64,000 nucleotides of DNA from assembly GCA_029990175.1 (NCBI GenBank), contig JARKIP010000010.1:44386001-44450000 (forward strand), in the 5' to 3' direction. The translations under genes were made by a program, and so were the position numbers. The notes beneath the pieces are model-generated. The model did no database searches. It was given only the letters and a program-made list of their open reading frames with translations, and was not told where the DNA came from. The DNA comes from Petunia secreta (lineage: Eukaryota; Streptophyta; Magnoliopsida; Solanales; Solanaceae). Of this stretch, positions 33,701-45,165 are shown piece after piece; the first letter of the stretch is position 1, and each line of letters starts with the position of its first letter.

Positions 33701-35830
33701 TTTGCTGAATACCAGGAAAAGGGCTAAAATTGTAAGGCAGATTTTAAAATTGCTTATTTGTGCAATTTGTGAAGTAATACTAGTATAAGACTACGACTGA
33801 AATTTGAAATTGAAAGTAGACTGTTTTGCAGAGTATTTTAATCGTACCAGGAGAGTTATTCCTTTAAAACTAGCTAAATTCGTAATCAGCACTAAAAGGC
33901 AGCCTATTTCTGCAAATCTCATATGTTGCAACGTAACAATCAATATCAAAGTTAAATGTGAAGTTTTTTTGGCTAAAGTAAATTTGAAGGCTTACTATTT
34001 CCCTTATCGTTATTTAAAAATGCTTTTTATGTTTACTTGCTTATATAATTTTACATGACCGTATTTTATTGGACGCATAGCTCGAGTCTAGATTGGGGTA
34101 CTTAATACATTTAGAGAGTTTAAAAATTTTATATTTTTCAATTAGTAGTCTCAATACCCTCCGAGACATTAAGTGGGGGTGTTAGCGAAGCTTTAGGCCG
34201 TAAAATATTAGTATTGCGTTTTTAGTTAATAATTCAAAGAGGGTATGGGGGTTAAGGGTAAATTAAGCCTCTCTGATATGATGGAAATCACCCGAGCTAT
34301 ATATTTGATAGTGGATTCTGAAACTATCGTCCCTTACGAAAGTCGGGTTCTGATCCGAATAGGATAATAAACATAAGGTCTTTCATTTGATTGATTAATT
34401 TTGTAATCTACGGCTGCTTATGTAATATAACTGTTATTCTATCCTATTCCTGCAAATTATGCTCAACTGTTTTTATATGTTATTTGCCAAAATTTAGATT
34501 TTTGCACAAGTATCCTGAATTGTACGACTATTTGAGGTTTTAACCTATTGAAGGAATTAGATGAAATTTAGTTTTGAATTGCAGAACTAGTCTCCAATTA
34601 AGTCGTACTTTGCAATCTGTTTTCTTGCTTACGTACTTTAATTCATTTACACCATGATTTATTTTACATATATTACTTACATTATGTCTCTTTTAGATAA
34701 ATTACAAAAGTAAACCAAATTATAGAAATCGGCCGGGAACCACAGTTAGTGGAACTTAGGAGGTGCCTAACCTCTTCCTTCTAGGTTAACTTGAACACCT
34801 ACCCGAATCTCTGACTAATAGACTAATCCGGAGTTTTTTATTTAAATTGAATTAAAAATTAATAGGTGACCTAATACGCCTAGGAAATTTATTAAATGGT
34901 GACTCCAAAACCCAATCCAAACGAGTTATCCAAGTAGGAAACCACTAAAAGTGGGGTGCGACAGTAAATACCTTTATTTTAGGTTGAAATATTGCTAAGT
35001 GTTTAACCCTAACTCATGAATCTATTCCTAGACACATAAGAATAAAAAGGACAATCCATTGGGAGGCCTTCCAATCAATAGCAAATAAAACGTAAACACT
35101 TAGATAGGAAGAATTAACATGTTTTCATTCATTAAAGTAATTATTTGTCATACATAAGTATTAGAGTGGTTCAATCAACTCTAGAATGGGTAATTTAGCC
35201 ACTTATATTCATAACAATCATGTTAAAGTAATTCATGAATGAATAAATTACTAGAAGAAAGAAAGAATTTAAGAAATACTTTTGTGTTCTTGAAGTCTCC
35301 AAAGCTCTAACCTCCTTTCGCTCCTTCCCAGGTCAAAATTTATGTTTTGGGCTTGTTTGATGCCTTTTATAACATCCCATAGACCTACACAAGTCGGGAA
35401 TCCAAAGTGAACTCGAATTCAAAACGTCAAGAAATTAAGCCTACCGTGCCGCACTGCGCATTGCATGCGGTGCGGTAGGGCTTTTTCTGCAGGTTTTCAA
35501 AATTCCAATTCTCTAAAAATCGACGTTTTCGCATTGCGCCACGCGGCGCCCAGTACAATGTGGCAGGCATAATTTACTGCTCTTCCATTTTCTTATCATT
35601 TTTGGTCCAAGTCTTTGTTCGCTCAACCCTCGGGCTTCTTCTCAGACTTCAAAAACCTTGTTTTCACTGAACTTTGCTCCACAAACGCCTCATATCATCA
35701 ACATAATTCCTACAACATGAAACACACCAAATGAGAGAAATTCAGCTCAAAGTGCGAACAAATATGACAAGTATAAGCATGAATACGAGGCGAAAATAAA
35801 GGAACTATAGTAATATCTAGTCTCGTATCA
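30764..35830 (-). repeat. 3' LTR of Athila-A (interrupted)
   Basis: The two arms, 30764-31246 and about 34964-35830, match 59741-61059 in order. A minus-strand TATA box (TTATAAAAGG) is at about 35364-35373. The gap is the solo LTR. Confidence 0.87.
31247..34963 (+). repeat. 3.7-kb solo LTR, Ogre-like
   Basis: It begins TGTTGACACCCAATTTTG and ends GTGGGGTGCGACA. The empty site is visible in the sister LTR near 60215. Flanks are GTAAT (31242-31246) and GTAAA (34964-34968), consistent with a 5-bp duplication bearing one change. Near the right end, GGAACCACAGTTAGTGGAAC and the following block resemble the R-U5 of Solanaceae Ogre-type elements. No internal domain is present, so it arose by LTR-LTR recombination. 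It carries no supported gene. Confidence 0.8.
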
Positions 35831-37342
35831 ACACCCCACACTTAAACCTTTGGTCGTCCTCGAGCAACTTATACTTTGAACTCAAGACACACCAAAACAA
35901 CTTACACAATGACTTGGATTTATACAGGTACTTAACAAGTTGCATATGCACTAATTATACTTTATTCACACAAAATAAGAATAATTAAAAACAATCAAAT
36001 GCATCAAATCAACATCTCAATCTGACATCAACTCCAAACTCACCCAATAAGCCATGCAAGTACTCACTCTATCCAAGAGACTAATAAAAGAGCTCGCTTC
36101 TTGTAAATTATGTGCCCTCACAATCAAATAAAATATTAGAGAAGAAATACACACAAGAGAATGATCATGAACAAAATATTCACATATAAATGAAACACTC
36201 ACTCTCAAAAAAGAACTCACATACAACACAAGACATATTATAGGCTTGCCCATAGTGTAGGACTCGACTAATGTCCATCTACTCGGCTAAGATCAAATAG
36301 GACTTCTTTTGGTTGTAATATAGGCAATGGGACGGGTTGGATACATATGAGTAATAGTGACTAACCACCCCAAGCAATTTAATACATCACAATTAATTAA
36401 ATTTTTTTTTCCTCCCAACCAATTTTCTTTTTCCAGCTTAGAGTGAACTTTTACCAACTTTTCCATTAAGCAAAGGTAGGAGCTAATGATAGGGAATACT
36501 CATTTTCTTGTTTTTTTCTTTCTATCTAATAATGATTCCTTTTTTTTCATGTTTCAATTATAGCACAATATTTCAAGCTTTCAATTTTTTTTCTTTTTCT
36601 AGTAAATCCCTCCAAACAGCATCCTCCCTAAGCACCTTTTGTCTTCCTCCAACAACCATAATTTCTAATTCATTCACTAGCCTTTTAGACTCATAACACT
36701 ACAAGAAATTCATAGATATTTAGCACAAGAAATAGAAATCTGAATGGCTATCAAAGAAAAGGCTCCAGGCTCAAAAGGGTTAACTAAGGTCAAATTTCAC
36801 TGGTAAATACCTAATTCTGAGGCTTGAAACAAATTGGCTATGAAAGAAATGCATATATTATTTTCTAACCGAGCAAACTTCTCATTTCGCTTTGCGCACG
36901 CACTGGGCAAGTTCTAGGCATTAAGTATTAAACATGTCGAAAACAAAATTCTCACTCACACATAGCACATAACCTACTCAAAATAGCTCAATTCGTGCTC
37001 TTAAATAAAGCAAACACAAGCAAACTCTCAAGAAAATCTAAAGTCAACATCATGATTATAGGTATCAAATAATACACTCAGTGTTTTTCAAGGCAAATAG
37101 ATACTGACAGAATACATGCATGAAGTTCACATACCCCAAATCAAGTATCTATATAAAACTAGTCAAAGTGGAGCCAAGACTCTCCTATCCATTTACTACA
37201 GCCTAATCCTTAAAAAAAATCTACCTATACCCGGTTCAAACTACTTCCATTGGAAAAGAACCGTTATACAAAAAAAACCTAGGGATTATTAACACAAATA
37301 AGAAGAATCCCCCACCCCACACTTAAAATCATGCATTGCTAG
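35831..37342 (-). other. 3' non-coding region of Athila-A
   Basis: It reaches from the purine tract at the 3' LTR up to another AAGTGTGGGGTGGGG stretch (RC, about 37311-37326), like the one after the env-position ORF in Athila-B. AT-rich, with no coding frame. Confidence 0.6.
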
Positions 37343-40300
37343 CAACAACAACAACAATATACCCAGTGTATCCCACAAATAGGGTATTGGGAGGCTGAGA
37401 TATATGCAGACCTTACTCCCATCAAGGTGGAGAGACTGTTTCCGATAGACCCTCAGCTAGGCAAAGAAACATATCATAAAACATATATGATAGTTAAGCC
37501 AATAATATCATGCTATAAAGGATGTTAAAACTAAAGATTATTCAACAAACAGATAATAATAGTAGATATAAAGGCGAAGAGGTAAAAATAAAAATTATCT
37601 ATATAAGCATTATACTACATCTATTAGGGGAAAAGATATTCGACTATAACCTAACCTTCAACCCTAATCCTCGACCTGCACGCCCCCTATCTAGGGTCAT
37701 GTCCTCGGTGATCTGGATCCGGACCATGTCCTGTCTAATCACCTCAGCCCAGTTCTTCTTCGGTCTACCTCTTCCTCTCTGTAGACCCAGAATGGCTAAT
37801 CTCTCACACCTCCTGACCGGAGCATCAATACTTCTCCTTCTCACGTGACTGAACCATCGCAACCTCACCTCTCGCATCTTTTCAGCCACTCGGGCTTTGC
37901 CAACGTTGTCACAAATGATTTCATTCTTAATCTTATCTATCTTTGTGTGCCCATACTTCCATCTAAGCATTTTCATTTCCACTACGCTCATCTTATGGAC
38001 GTGAGAGTTCTTGACTGACCAACATTCTGCACCATACAGCATAGCTGGTCTAGCGACCACTATATAAAATTTGCCTTTAAGCCTAAGTGGCACTCTTTTA
38101 TCACATAGTACACCGGAAGCAAGCCTCCACTTCATCCAGCCTACTCCTATACGGTGTGTGACATCATCATCGATCTCACTATTACCTTTGAGGATTGAGC
38201 CAAGATATTTTAAGCTCTATTTCTTAGGAATGACTTGAGAATCAAGCTTTACTTCCATATCTGACTCATCCATAGCGTCATTAAACTTGCATTCCATATA
38301 TTTTGTCTTTGTCCTGCTTAGTCTAAACCCTTTAGACTCTAGAGTCTGCCTCCATTCCTCCAGCTTCTCGGTGACACCTCTGCGTGTCTCCTCCACCAAC
38401 ACTATATCATCTGTGAATAACATACACAATGGCACCTCTCCTTGGATACTCCGAGTCAACACATCCATCATCAGCGCAAATAGAAATGGGCTAAGAGCTG
38501 ACCCCTGATGAAGCCCCATCTCGACCGGGAAGTAGTCTGAGTCTCCTCCTACCATCGTCACTCAAGTCTTAGCTCCTTCATACATATCCTTAATCACCCT
38601 GATATATGCCATGGGCACCCCTTTAGATTCCAGAAATCTCCACATAACCTCCCTAGGGACCTTGTCATACGCTTTTTCTAGGTCAATGAATACCATATGC
38701 ATGTCTCTTTTCTTGTCCCTATACTGCTCGACAAGCCTCCTCAATAGATGAATAGCTTCCGTAGTCGATCTCCCAGGCATGAATCCAAACTGGTTCTCGG
38801 AAATGTGCACATCCCTCCTCATGCTCATCTCCACCACCCTCTCCAAGACTTTCATAGTGTGGCTGAGAAGTTTGATGCCCCTATAATTGTTGCAGTTCTA
38901 GACACCCCCTTTGTTCTTGTATAATGGAACCATGAAACTCCATCTCCACTCCTCAAGCATTTTCACCGATCTAAGGATGACATTAAACAACCTGGCCAGC
39001 CACTCCAGACCTGCTCTGCCTGCAATCTTCCAAAAGTCTACTGGAATCTCATCCGGTCCGGTCGCTCTTCCCTCTCGCATTTTCCGAATTGGCCCCTTGA
39101 CCTCCTCAACTCTTATACGCCTACAATACCCTAAATCTCGACGACCCTTTGAGTGCGCTAACTCATCCAGCACCATATGACTATCGCCATCAGAGTTCAA
39201 GAGCTTATGGAAGTACGTCTGCCATCTCTGTCTAATACGAGCCTCTTCTACCAGTACTAACCCATCCTCATATTTAATGCACCTCACCTAATCCAGACCC
39301 CGTGATCACCACTCCCTTGCCTTCGCGAGCCTATACAACTTTCGTTCACCTCCCTTTTCAGCTACTTCTTTATATAGCCGCTCATAAGCAGCCGTTTTAG
39401 CCATCGAAACTGCTAACTTTGCTTCCTTCTTTGTAGTCTTATATCCTTCCCTATTCTTCATCTTTTCCTCCTCATTACTACTCTAAATCCACTTCAAATA
39501 TGCAGCTTTTTTGGCTTCTACTTTCTCCTGGACAGCTTCGTTCCACCACCAGTCCCCTTTGTGCCTATAAGGGTTTCCCTTAGAAACCCCTAGCACTTCT
39601 CTGGCAGCGCCCCTAATACACTCTTCTGTCTTAGCCCACATACTGCTCGCGTCCCCGCAAGTCTCCCAGGCACCCATAGCATCCAGCTTCTTCCCCATCT
39701 CCTGGGTCTTTTCCACAGTCAGGGCCCCACATTTAATTCGCGGACGCTCCGACACAACCCTCATCTTCTTCGGCCTTACAATATCTAGCTCCAACACTAA
39801 GAGCCTATTTTGGGTAACAAGGTTTTCGCCCAGGATAACCTTGCAATCCCTACACACACCCCTATCACTCTTCCTTAGGAGAAAGAAATCAATCTGGGTC
39901 TTTGCCCTCGAACTACAGAAGGTGACCAAGTGCTCTTGTTTTTTCTTAAAACATGTGTTAGCTATAGCCAAATCAAAAGCTATAGCAAAGTCCAGAAGAG
40001 CCACTCCACCTTCATTTCTATCCCCTAAACCAAAACCACCATGCACTCCATCATAGGCCCCCGAAGATGCCCCGATGTGACCATTGAAGTCACCTCCAAT
40101 GAATAGCTTCTCATTGGTAGGGATGCTTCGGCAACCTCGTCCAAACCCGCCCAAAAGCGCTTCTTGACTTCTTCATCCAAGCCGGCTTGGGGTGCATAAG
40201 CACTTACAATGTTGAAGATAAGCTCACCTATGACGAGTTTGATAGCCATAAGCCTATCATTCAGCCTCCTTACATCTACCACTTGCTTTTGCAAATCCCT

Positions 40301-40530
40301 ATTGACTAAAATACCTACTCCATTCCTGTCCCTCGAGATTCCAGAGTACCACAATTTATACCCGTCTATATCTCGAGCCTTAGTTCCCACCCATTTGGTC
40401 TCCTGGGCACAAGCAATACTGATCTTCCTCTTCCTAAGAATCTTTACCAACTGTATAGACTTCCCCGTCAAGGATCCAATGTTCCAAGACCCAATTCTTA
40501 ACTAGAAAATTCCCTACCACCCCTACCCCC
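37343..40530 (-). mobile_element. RTE-type LINE, nearly full length
   Basis: The 3' end (low coordinate) is a short (TTG)n tail on the minus strand at 37343-37357, typical of RTE. A 3' UTR and one long ORF follow. The upper limit is approximate; a G-rich stretch (RC of 40504-40545) may be the 5' UTR. I could not find a clear target duplication. Confidence 0.8.
37644..40505 (-). pseudogene. LINE endonuclease-reverse transcriptase (RTE type)
   Basis: This protein nicks the target and copies the LINE RNA there. Reading on the minus strand, the N-terminal APE-type endonuclease shows CAQETKWVG, GVGILV and GGDFNGHIG, then TQIDFFLL. RT blocks follow: GRATGPDEIPVDFWK, NQFGFMPGRSTTEAI, MVFIDLEKAYDKVPR, LHQGSALSPFLFA and the catalytic MLFTDDIVLVEE. 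The C-terminal end has GAECWSVKNSHV and RRCERL. Five in-frame stops (near 39481, 39288, 38898, 38562 and 38217) and one frameshift near 40150 inactivate it. Otherwise the frame is continuous over about 2.8 kb, so it is a fairly recent loss. Confidence 0.88.
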
Positions 40531-40665
40531 CGCCCCTGGCCCCAATCGAGGACACGACCTCAAACTACCATCGCTAACCACCGGCACACTACTAGTAACT
40601 ACACTAAATCAATAGAAGCTCCACAGAACAAATCAAATAATGCAAATATAATAATACCCAAACTA

Positions 40666-40866
40666 TTGACACGCCAATACTATAAGGATCTAGGCAATAA
40701 TATGTGTAATGCTACCTCTATAACACAAATTTACCATCCAGGTTCGACTAAGATGTACCATGATTTTAAGCAAATTTACTGGTGGGACGGAATGAAGCAT
40801 GACATAGCTGAATTTATGACTCAGTGTTCTAATTGCCAGCAAGTTAAAGTCGTGTCATCTTTTTAG
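40666..40866 (+). pseudogene. gypsy (chromovirus-like) integrase zinc-finger fragment
   Basis: The peptide contains IYHPGSTKMYHDFKQIYWWD, then MKHDIAEFMTQCSNCQQVKV. These are the histidine and both cysteines of the HHCC integrase finger, in chromovirus style. It is an isolated scrap on the plus strand, opposite to the Tekay-like remains further right. Confidence 0.7.
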
Positions 40867-41579
40867 ACTTTATGCTTTCAGCAGATAGGTACGTATATAT
40901 AATCAGGTTGCCAGCTTATCTCTATCATTAATAGATTATTATTGGGTTTAGCAATGATTGACATTAATTGTAGGTTTCTGTCGTGGCCCTAGGTTGGGTC
41001 GTGACAAAAGTGGCATCAACACCTTAGAGATTTAGTATTACCATTCAGTATTTGGAGGAAGACTCCTCCACTTAAAGCACAAACTCATGCAGCTATTTGA
41101 ATGAGAATAACCATCCCCGCACAGTCTGCAAGACTAAAGAAGATTTAGCTAAAAGCTGAACGTGGGCAGACCTAAGATACCAACTACCCTTTCGAGTTTC
41201 CAAACAGCTGCAACTCTCGAGTCACAACTCCATACATTTTCTATAAGCACCACTGCCTGATGGATCAAAGGTCAAATGACGCCTCTATTACCCTTAGTAG
41301 CCTTGAAACACAATAATTTGCTTATCCGGCTACCTTGACACGCACTCTGGCTCAATACAGGGAACATCACAATAGGTTACTGACCGCCTAAGCTCACCAG
41401 TGCCGAAAAAGAAGAGATGGCAACGGTTTGAGGATAGAAATAATTAGATCTTTAGGAAGCTCATCTTCTTATTTGCTTGGCTACCAGAGCTAGACTACTT
41501 CCGAGTCAGGATAACCAAAGAATCGCAATCGAAAAAATAGACATTAAATAAGCTTTATGGAACAACATCTATGTCAATT
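40867..41579. other. unassigned repeat-like DNA
   Basis: No coding frame. It contains a GGGTCGTGACAA phrase common in plant LTR elements. It ends with CAATT (41575-41579), the left duplicate of Athila-B. Confidence 0.5.
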
Positions 41580-42922
41580 TGATGTTTGGCATTTTATGCC
41601 TATATTTCCTTAATATTTCCGCATATTTGAGCTTGTTTTGCACTCGTTTATTAGTTGTGAATGTGGTTGTACACTGATTTTGTGTTGTGCGTGTGTAGGT
41701 TGTTACGCGGTGCATTTGGAGCTTTTCGGAGCTTGATTGAGCATGAATTGGTTGAAGGATGATTGAGGATTGGATTTAGCACGCGAAGGCACGACACGGA
41801 CACGAATTCGGACCTCGGAAGAAGGCGAGTTGGCTGGGCGCTGGGGGCAGTGGTGCGCCCTCCACCGCGCCCCACTGCCCAGCGCGGTTCCCAACGTGGC
41901 ACGCTCCTAAGGCGCCCAGATTGTGGCGTTACTGATTATCTTGGCGCTTTCCGAGGCGCGGGGCGCCCGTTATAGCACCCCGTGTGCGGTTTTTCACTTC
42001 CTATTCCGTCTAGTATTGGGTCTAAGTTATTACTAGGTGTTTGTAAACACTATAAATAGTCTTTTACTTAGTTTTTGAAAGGGGGTTGATACTTTGGAGC
42101 AATATTGAGAGCTACATACTCATTGAACAAGGGTTTATTCCTAATCTTTCATCTATTACATCATTTACTTCATTATTACACCAAATTATTGCCTTGTGAT
42201 TATGAATATGTGTGGCTAAACTTTACGTTCTAGGGTTAGAGTATTACATGAAGGTTGATTGTTGAAGGTTGATTCCCATTGATTTAATCCCATAACGGGT
42301 TGCTCATTCTTTCTTGATTTTACATGTGTAATTGTTAGAGCTCGATAATTATACATCATCCATGGTTTTTGGGTTGAACTCGAAAGAGGGAATCTAATTA
42401 CGTAATAAGAAAGAATAGAACTAGTTTGTGAACCCGGGCATCGGGGAATCAATTCGCGGGTAGGATAGACATATACTTGCTTGCCTAGTTTAACTCATTA
42501 CATGAATTTTAATGTGTGCATGTGATTTAACCCATAGACATATAGGGATTAAAGTAGCTTGCATAGACTGTGAAAAACTGAAAGGTTTTCACAGTTACAT
42601 TTACTCTGTCAGTTAGTAACCCGGGATTTAAGAAGTGGAATCAATTGGATACATCAACTGGATTGTTCGTAACTCTGACCCTGGACCGCTCTCTTGATAT
42701 TGTTAACAACCAAAGTATTTCTCATTGCTTGACTACATCTTTAGCACTTTACTTACTGCACTTTAGTTATAAAAACTCTTACAACCAAGAAAAAGACCCC
42801 TGAGTAGTTTGGAGGAATTGTTTGTTAGGTATTAGTCTGCTTAGTCCTCGTGGAAATGATATTCGATTTATCACTTTATTACTTGTCGACCGCGTATACT
42901 TGCGTGTGCGTTGGGAGCAACA
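41580..42922 (+). repeat. 5' LTR of Athila-B
   Basis: It holds a GC-rich inverted repeat (41838-41853 with 41872-41885) and a TATA-like ACTATAAATAG (about 42050-42060). Confidence 0.95.
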
Positions 42923-42928
42923 AGTTTT

Positions 42929-42946
42929 TGGCGCCGTTGCCGGGGA
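42929..42946 (+). other. primer-binding site of Athila-B (tRNA-Asp type)
   Basis: TGGCGCCGTTGCCGGGGA, the standard Athila-lineage site, six bases after the LTR. Confidence 0.92.
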
Positions 42947-43044
42947 CTAATTACGTACTATTTTCTTTTGAACAATTACTTAATTGCTATTCAGGTTTAA
43001 TTTTTTGTTGAGTTTCTTGTGCTGTTTCAGGCAATAGGTTTTGA

Positions 43045-44364
43045 ATGCAAAGGAACAAAAAGGACGAATCACTCGCACCTTTTGATCCCAAGCCTGAAAG
43101 AACCTTGAGAAAGGCAAAAAGGGAAGCGAGAGATCGAGAAGCATTAGCAATCGTACTTGCCTCTCTACCTGTTGAAATGGCTGAAGAACAAGCAGTAGCA
43201 GTGCGAGATGTGGCTCTTCCTAGTCTGAAAGGAGTAGAGTCAAGTATTGTGAAGCCTGCTATTACTGGAAACTTTGAGATCAAGCCCGGCATGATTCAGT
43301 TGCTGCATGTGACGGGGCAATATGGTGGATTCCTGCATGAAGATCCGCAGCAACACCTGCAGAACTTTCTGGAGATCAGTGATACTTATACACCGGCAGG
43401 TGTGCCTACTGATTACGTGCGAATGACTTTGTTCATATTTTCATTGATTGGGACAGCAAGGAAGTGGTTAAAGGCTGAAAAGCCTGGGTCTATCACTACT
43501 TGGGAGGATTTGGCTAAGAAATTCTTGGCTAAGTTTTATCCGTCTGCCAAGACGGCCAGGTTGAGGAGCGCAATTTTGTCCTTCAGGCAGTTAGAAGGCG
43601 AATCATTATATGCAGCCTGGGAGAGATTTAAAGCTTTATTGAGAGATTGTCCACACCATAACCAATCTAATGAGGTTATTGCACACACTTTTGTTGAGGG
43701 GTTGAACCAACATACTAAGATTGTGGTTGATGCTGCTGCTGGAGGCCAAGTGCTGGCCTTAAATTTTGAACAGATCTATGACTTACTTGATAAGTTTTCA
43801 CAGAGCAATCCTGATTGGCAGGGTGATGGCAGAGCTAATACGCAAGTTGAGGGTGCTAGCAGAGCTAATACGCAGAAAGCTGCTGGGATACTTCAACTTG
43901 ATGGAATTTCAGAGCTGCGAGCGAAGATGGATGCTATTTCTAATCAAATCAGCAAGCTGACTCTCCAAGCGAAGCCACAACTAGCTCCAGTGCAACAAGT
44001 TTTGACCTTTTGTGAAGTATGTGGTGAGGATCATAGCACTGAGGTTTGTCCCTCTAACCCAGAGTCAGCATATTATGTGGGTAATCAGAACAGATCACAG
44101 GGTCAAAATCGCAATCAGTATGGTAACAGTTATAACACGGGTTGGCGTAATCACCCAAATTTTTCCTGGAGGGATACCCGTGAGCAGTTTCAGGGTAATG
44201 AGAGACCCCAATTTACTCAAAGCAATGCACCACAGCAGGGGTCGCAGTCACAGGCTCAGCCACAGCAGTCTAATGCTATGGAGGATATGCTCAGGAAACT
44301 TCTTGCAGGGCAGCAAAAGCTCATGGATGAGTCAGCATCTCAGGCACAAATATTAAAGATTTGA
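43045..44364 (+). CDS. gag: gag of Athila-B
   Basis: This is the particle-forming protein. The ATG at 43045 opens a 439-codon frame. Residues about 75-240 hold the gag core (NFEIKPGMIQLL, ARKWLKAEKPGSITTWEDLA, SLYAAWERFKALLRDCPHH). A zinc knuckle, CEVCGEDHSTEVC (C-x2-C-x3-H-x4-C), is at about residues 322-334, followed by a Gln/Asn-rich tail. The stop at 44362-44364 comes from a one-base shift: the natural continuation (NAQKDLERQLGQLAG) is in the next frame from about 44361. The gene is probably a truncated gag-pol. Confidence 0.85.
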   Translation: MQRNKKDESLAPFDPKPERTLRKAKREARDREALAIVLASLPVEMAEEQAVAVRDVALPSLKGVESSIVKPAITGNFEIKPGMIQLLHVTGQYGGFLHEDPQQHLQNFLEISDTYTPAGVPTDYVRMTLFIFSLIGTARKWLKAEKPGSITTWEDLAKKFLAKFYPSAKTARLRSAILSFRQLEGESLYAAWERFKALLRDCPHHNQSNEVIAHTFVEGLNQHTKIVVDAAAGGQVLALNFEQIYDLLDKFSQSNPDWQGDGRANTQVEGASRANTQKAAGILQLDGISELRAKMDAISNQISKLTLQAKPQLAPVQQVLTFCEVCGEDHSTEVCPSNPESAYYVGNQNRSQGQNRNQYGNSYNTGWRNHPNFSWRDTREQFQGNERPQFTQSNAPQQGSQSQAQPQQSNAMEDMLRKLLAGQQKLMDESASQAQILKI

Positions 44365-45165
44365 GCAATGCGCAGAAAGATCTTGAAAGACAGTTGGGGC
44401 AGCTTGCTGGAGCACAAAATAATAGACCTCGGGGTGCTTTACCGAGTGATACAGAGAAGAATCCTAAAGAATTTGTGCAAGCAGTTACTTTGAGGAATGG
44501 AAGAGCTCTAGAAGAACTTCCCCCTAAACCAAAGAAGCCTGTTGATGAGCTAGAGCCAAATGTTGATAGGGAAGGGGAAAAAGAAGCAGAGACAGTAATA
44601 GCAAAGCAGCCCGAGTCTGCTATTGTGAGACCACCACCACCTTTCCCTCAGAGGCTTCAGAAGCAGAAAGTTGATGCAGCATGCAAGAAATTCTTGGAGA
44701 TCGATATTGAGCCAGATTCAGGTAAATATTCCTTTGGTGGAGCTTTTGCGGGATGTTCCTAAATATGCTAAATACATCAAGGATATTGTTGCTAACAAGA
44801 GAAGATTGACTGAGTTTGAGACAGTTGCACTTACTGAGGAGTGCAGTTCCAGAGTTAGAAGCAAGCTTCCTCAGAAATTGAAGGACCTTGGCAGTTTTAC
44901 AATCCCTTTGAAAATTGGTGAACATGAGGTTGGTCGAGCTTTATGTGATTTGGGTGCTAGTGTGAATTTGATGCCTTCTTCAGTTTTCAGGAAGCTAGGC
45001 CTGGGTGAGCCACGACCCACTACTGTGACCCTGCAGCTTGCTGATAGATCTTTGACATGCCCCGAGGGGATTATTGAGGATGTGCTTGTACAAGTGGGTC
45101 AGTTCATATTACCTGTTGATTTTATTATTCTTGATTATGAAGCTGATCCTTAGGTTCCTCTCATC
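44361..45165 (+). pseudogene. pro: gag-protease junction and protease of Athila-B
   Basis: 44361-44762 continues gag in frame 3, with the block ERQLGQLAGAQNNRPRGALP. A second shift near 44715 moves to frame 1, where NIPLVELLRDVPKYAKYIK leads into the protease. The active-site stretch is ALCDLGASVNLMPSSVF (Asp at 44947-44949), with Asp-Leu-Gly as seen in Athila proteases. An in-frame TAG at 45151-45153 precedes VPLILGRGFLAT, the second protease motif, which continues in the same frame. Confidence 0.8.

Noticed and set aside
33804..34058. 84-codon plus-strand frame
   Set aside because: Low complexity, in the solo LTR, no motif.
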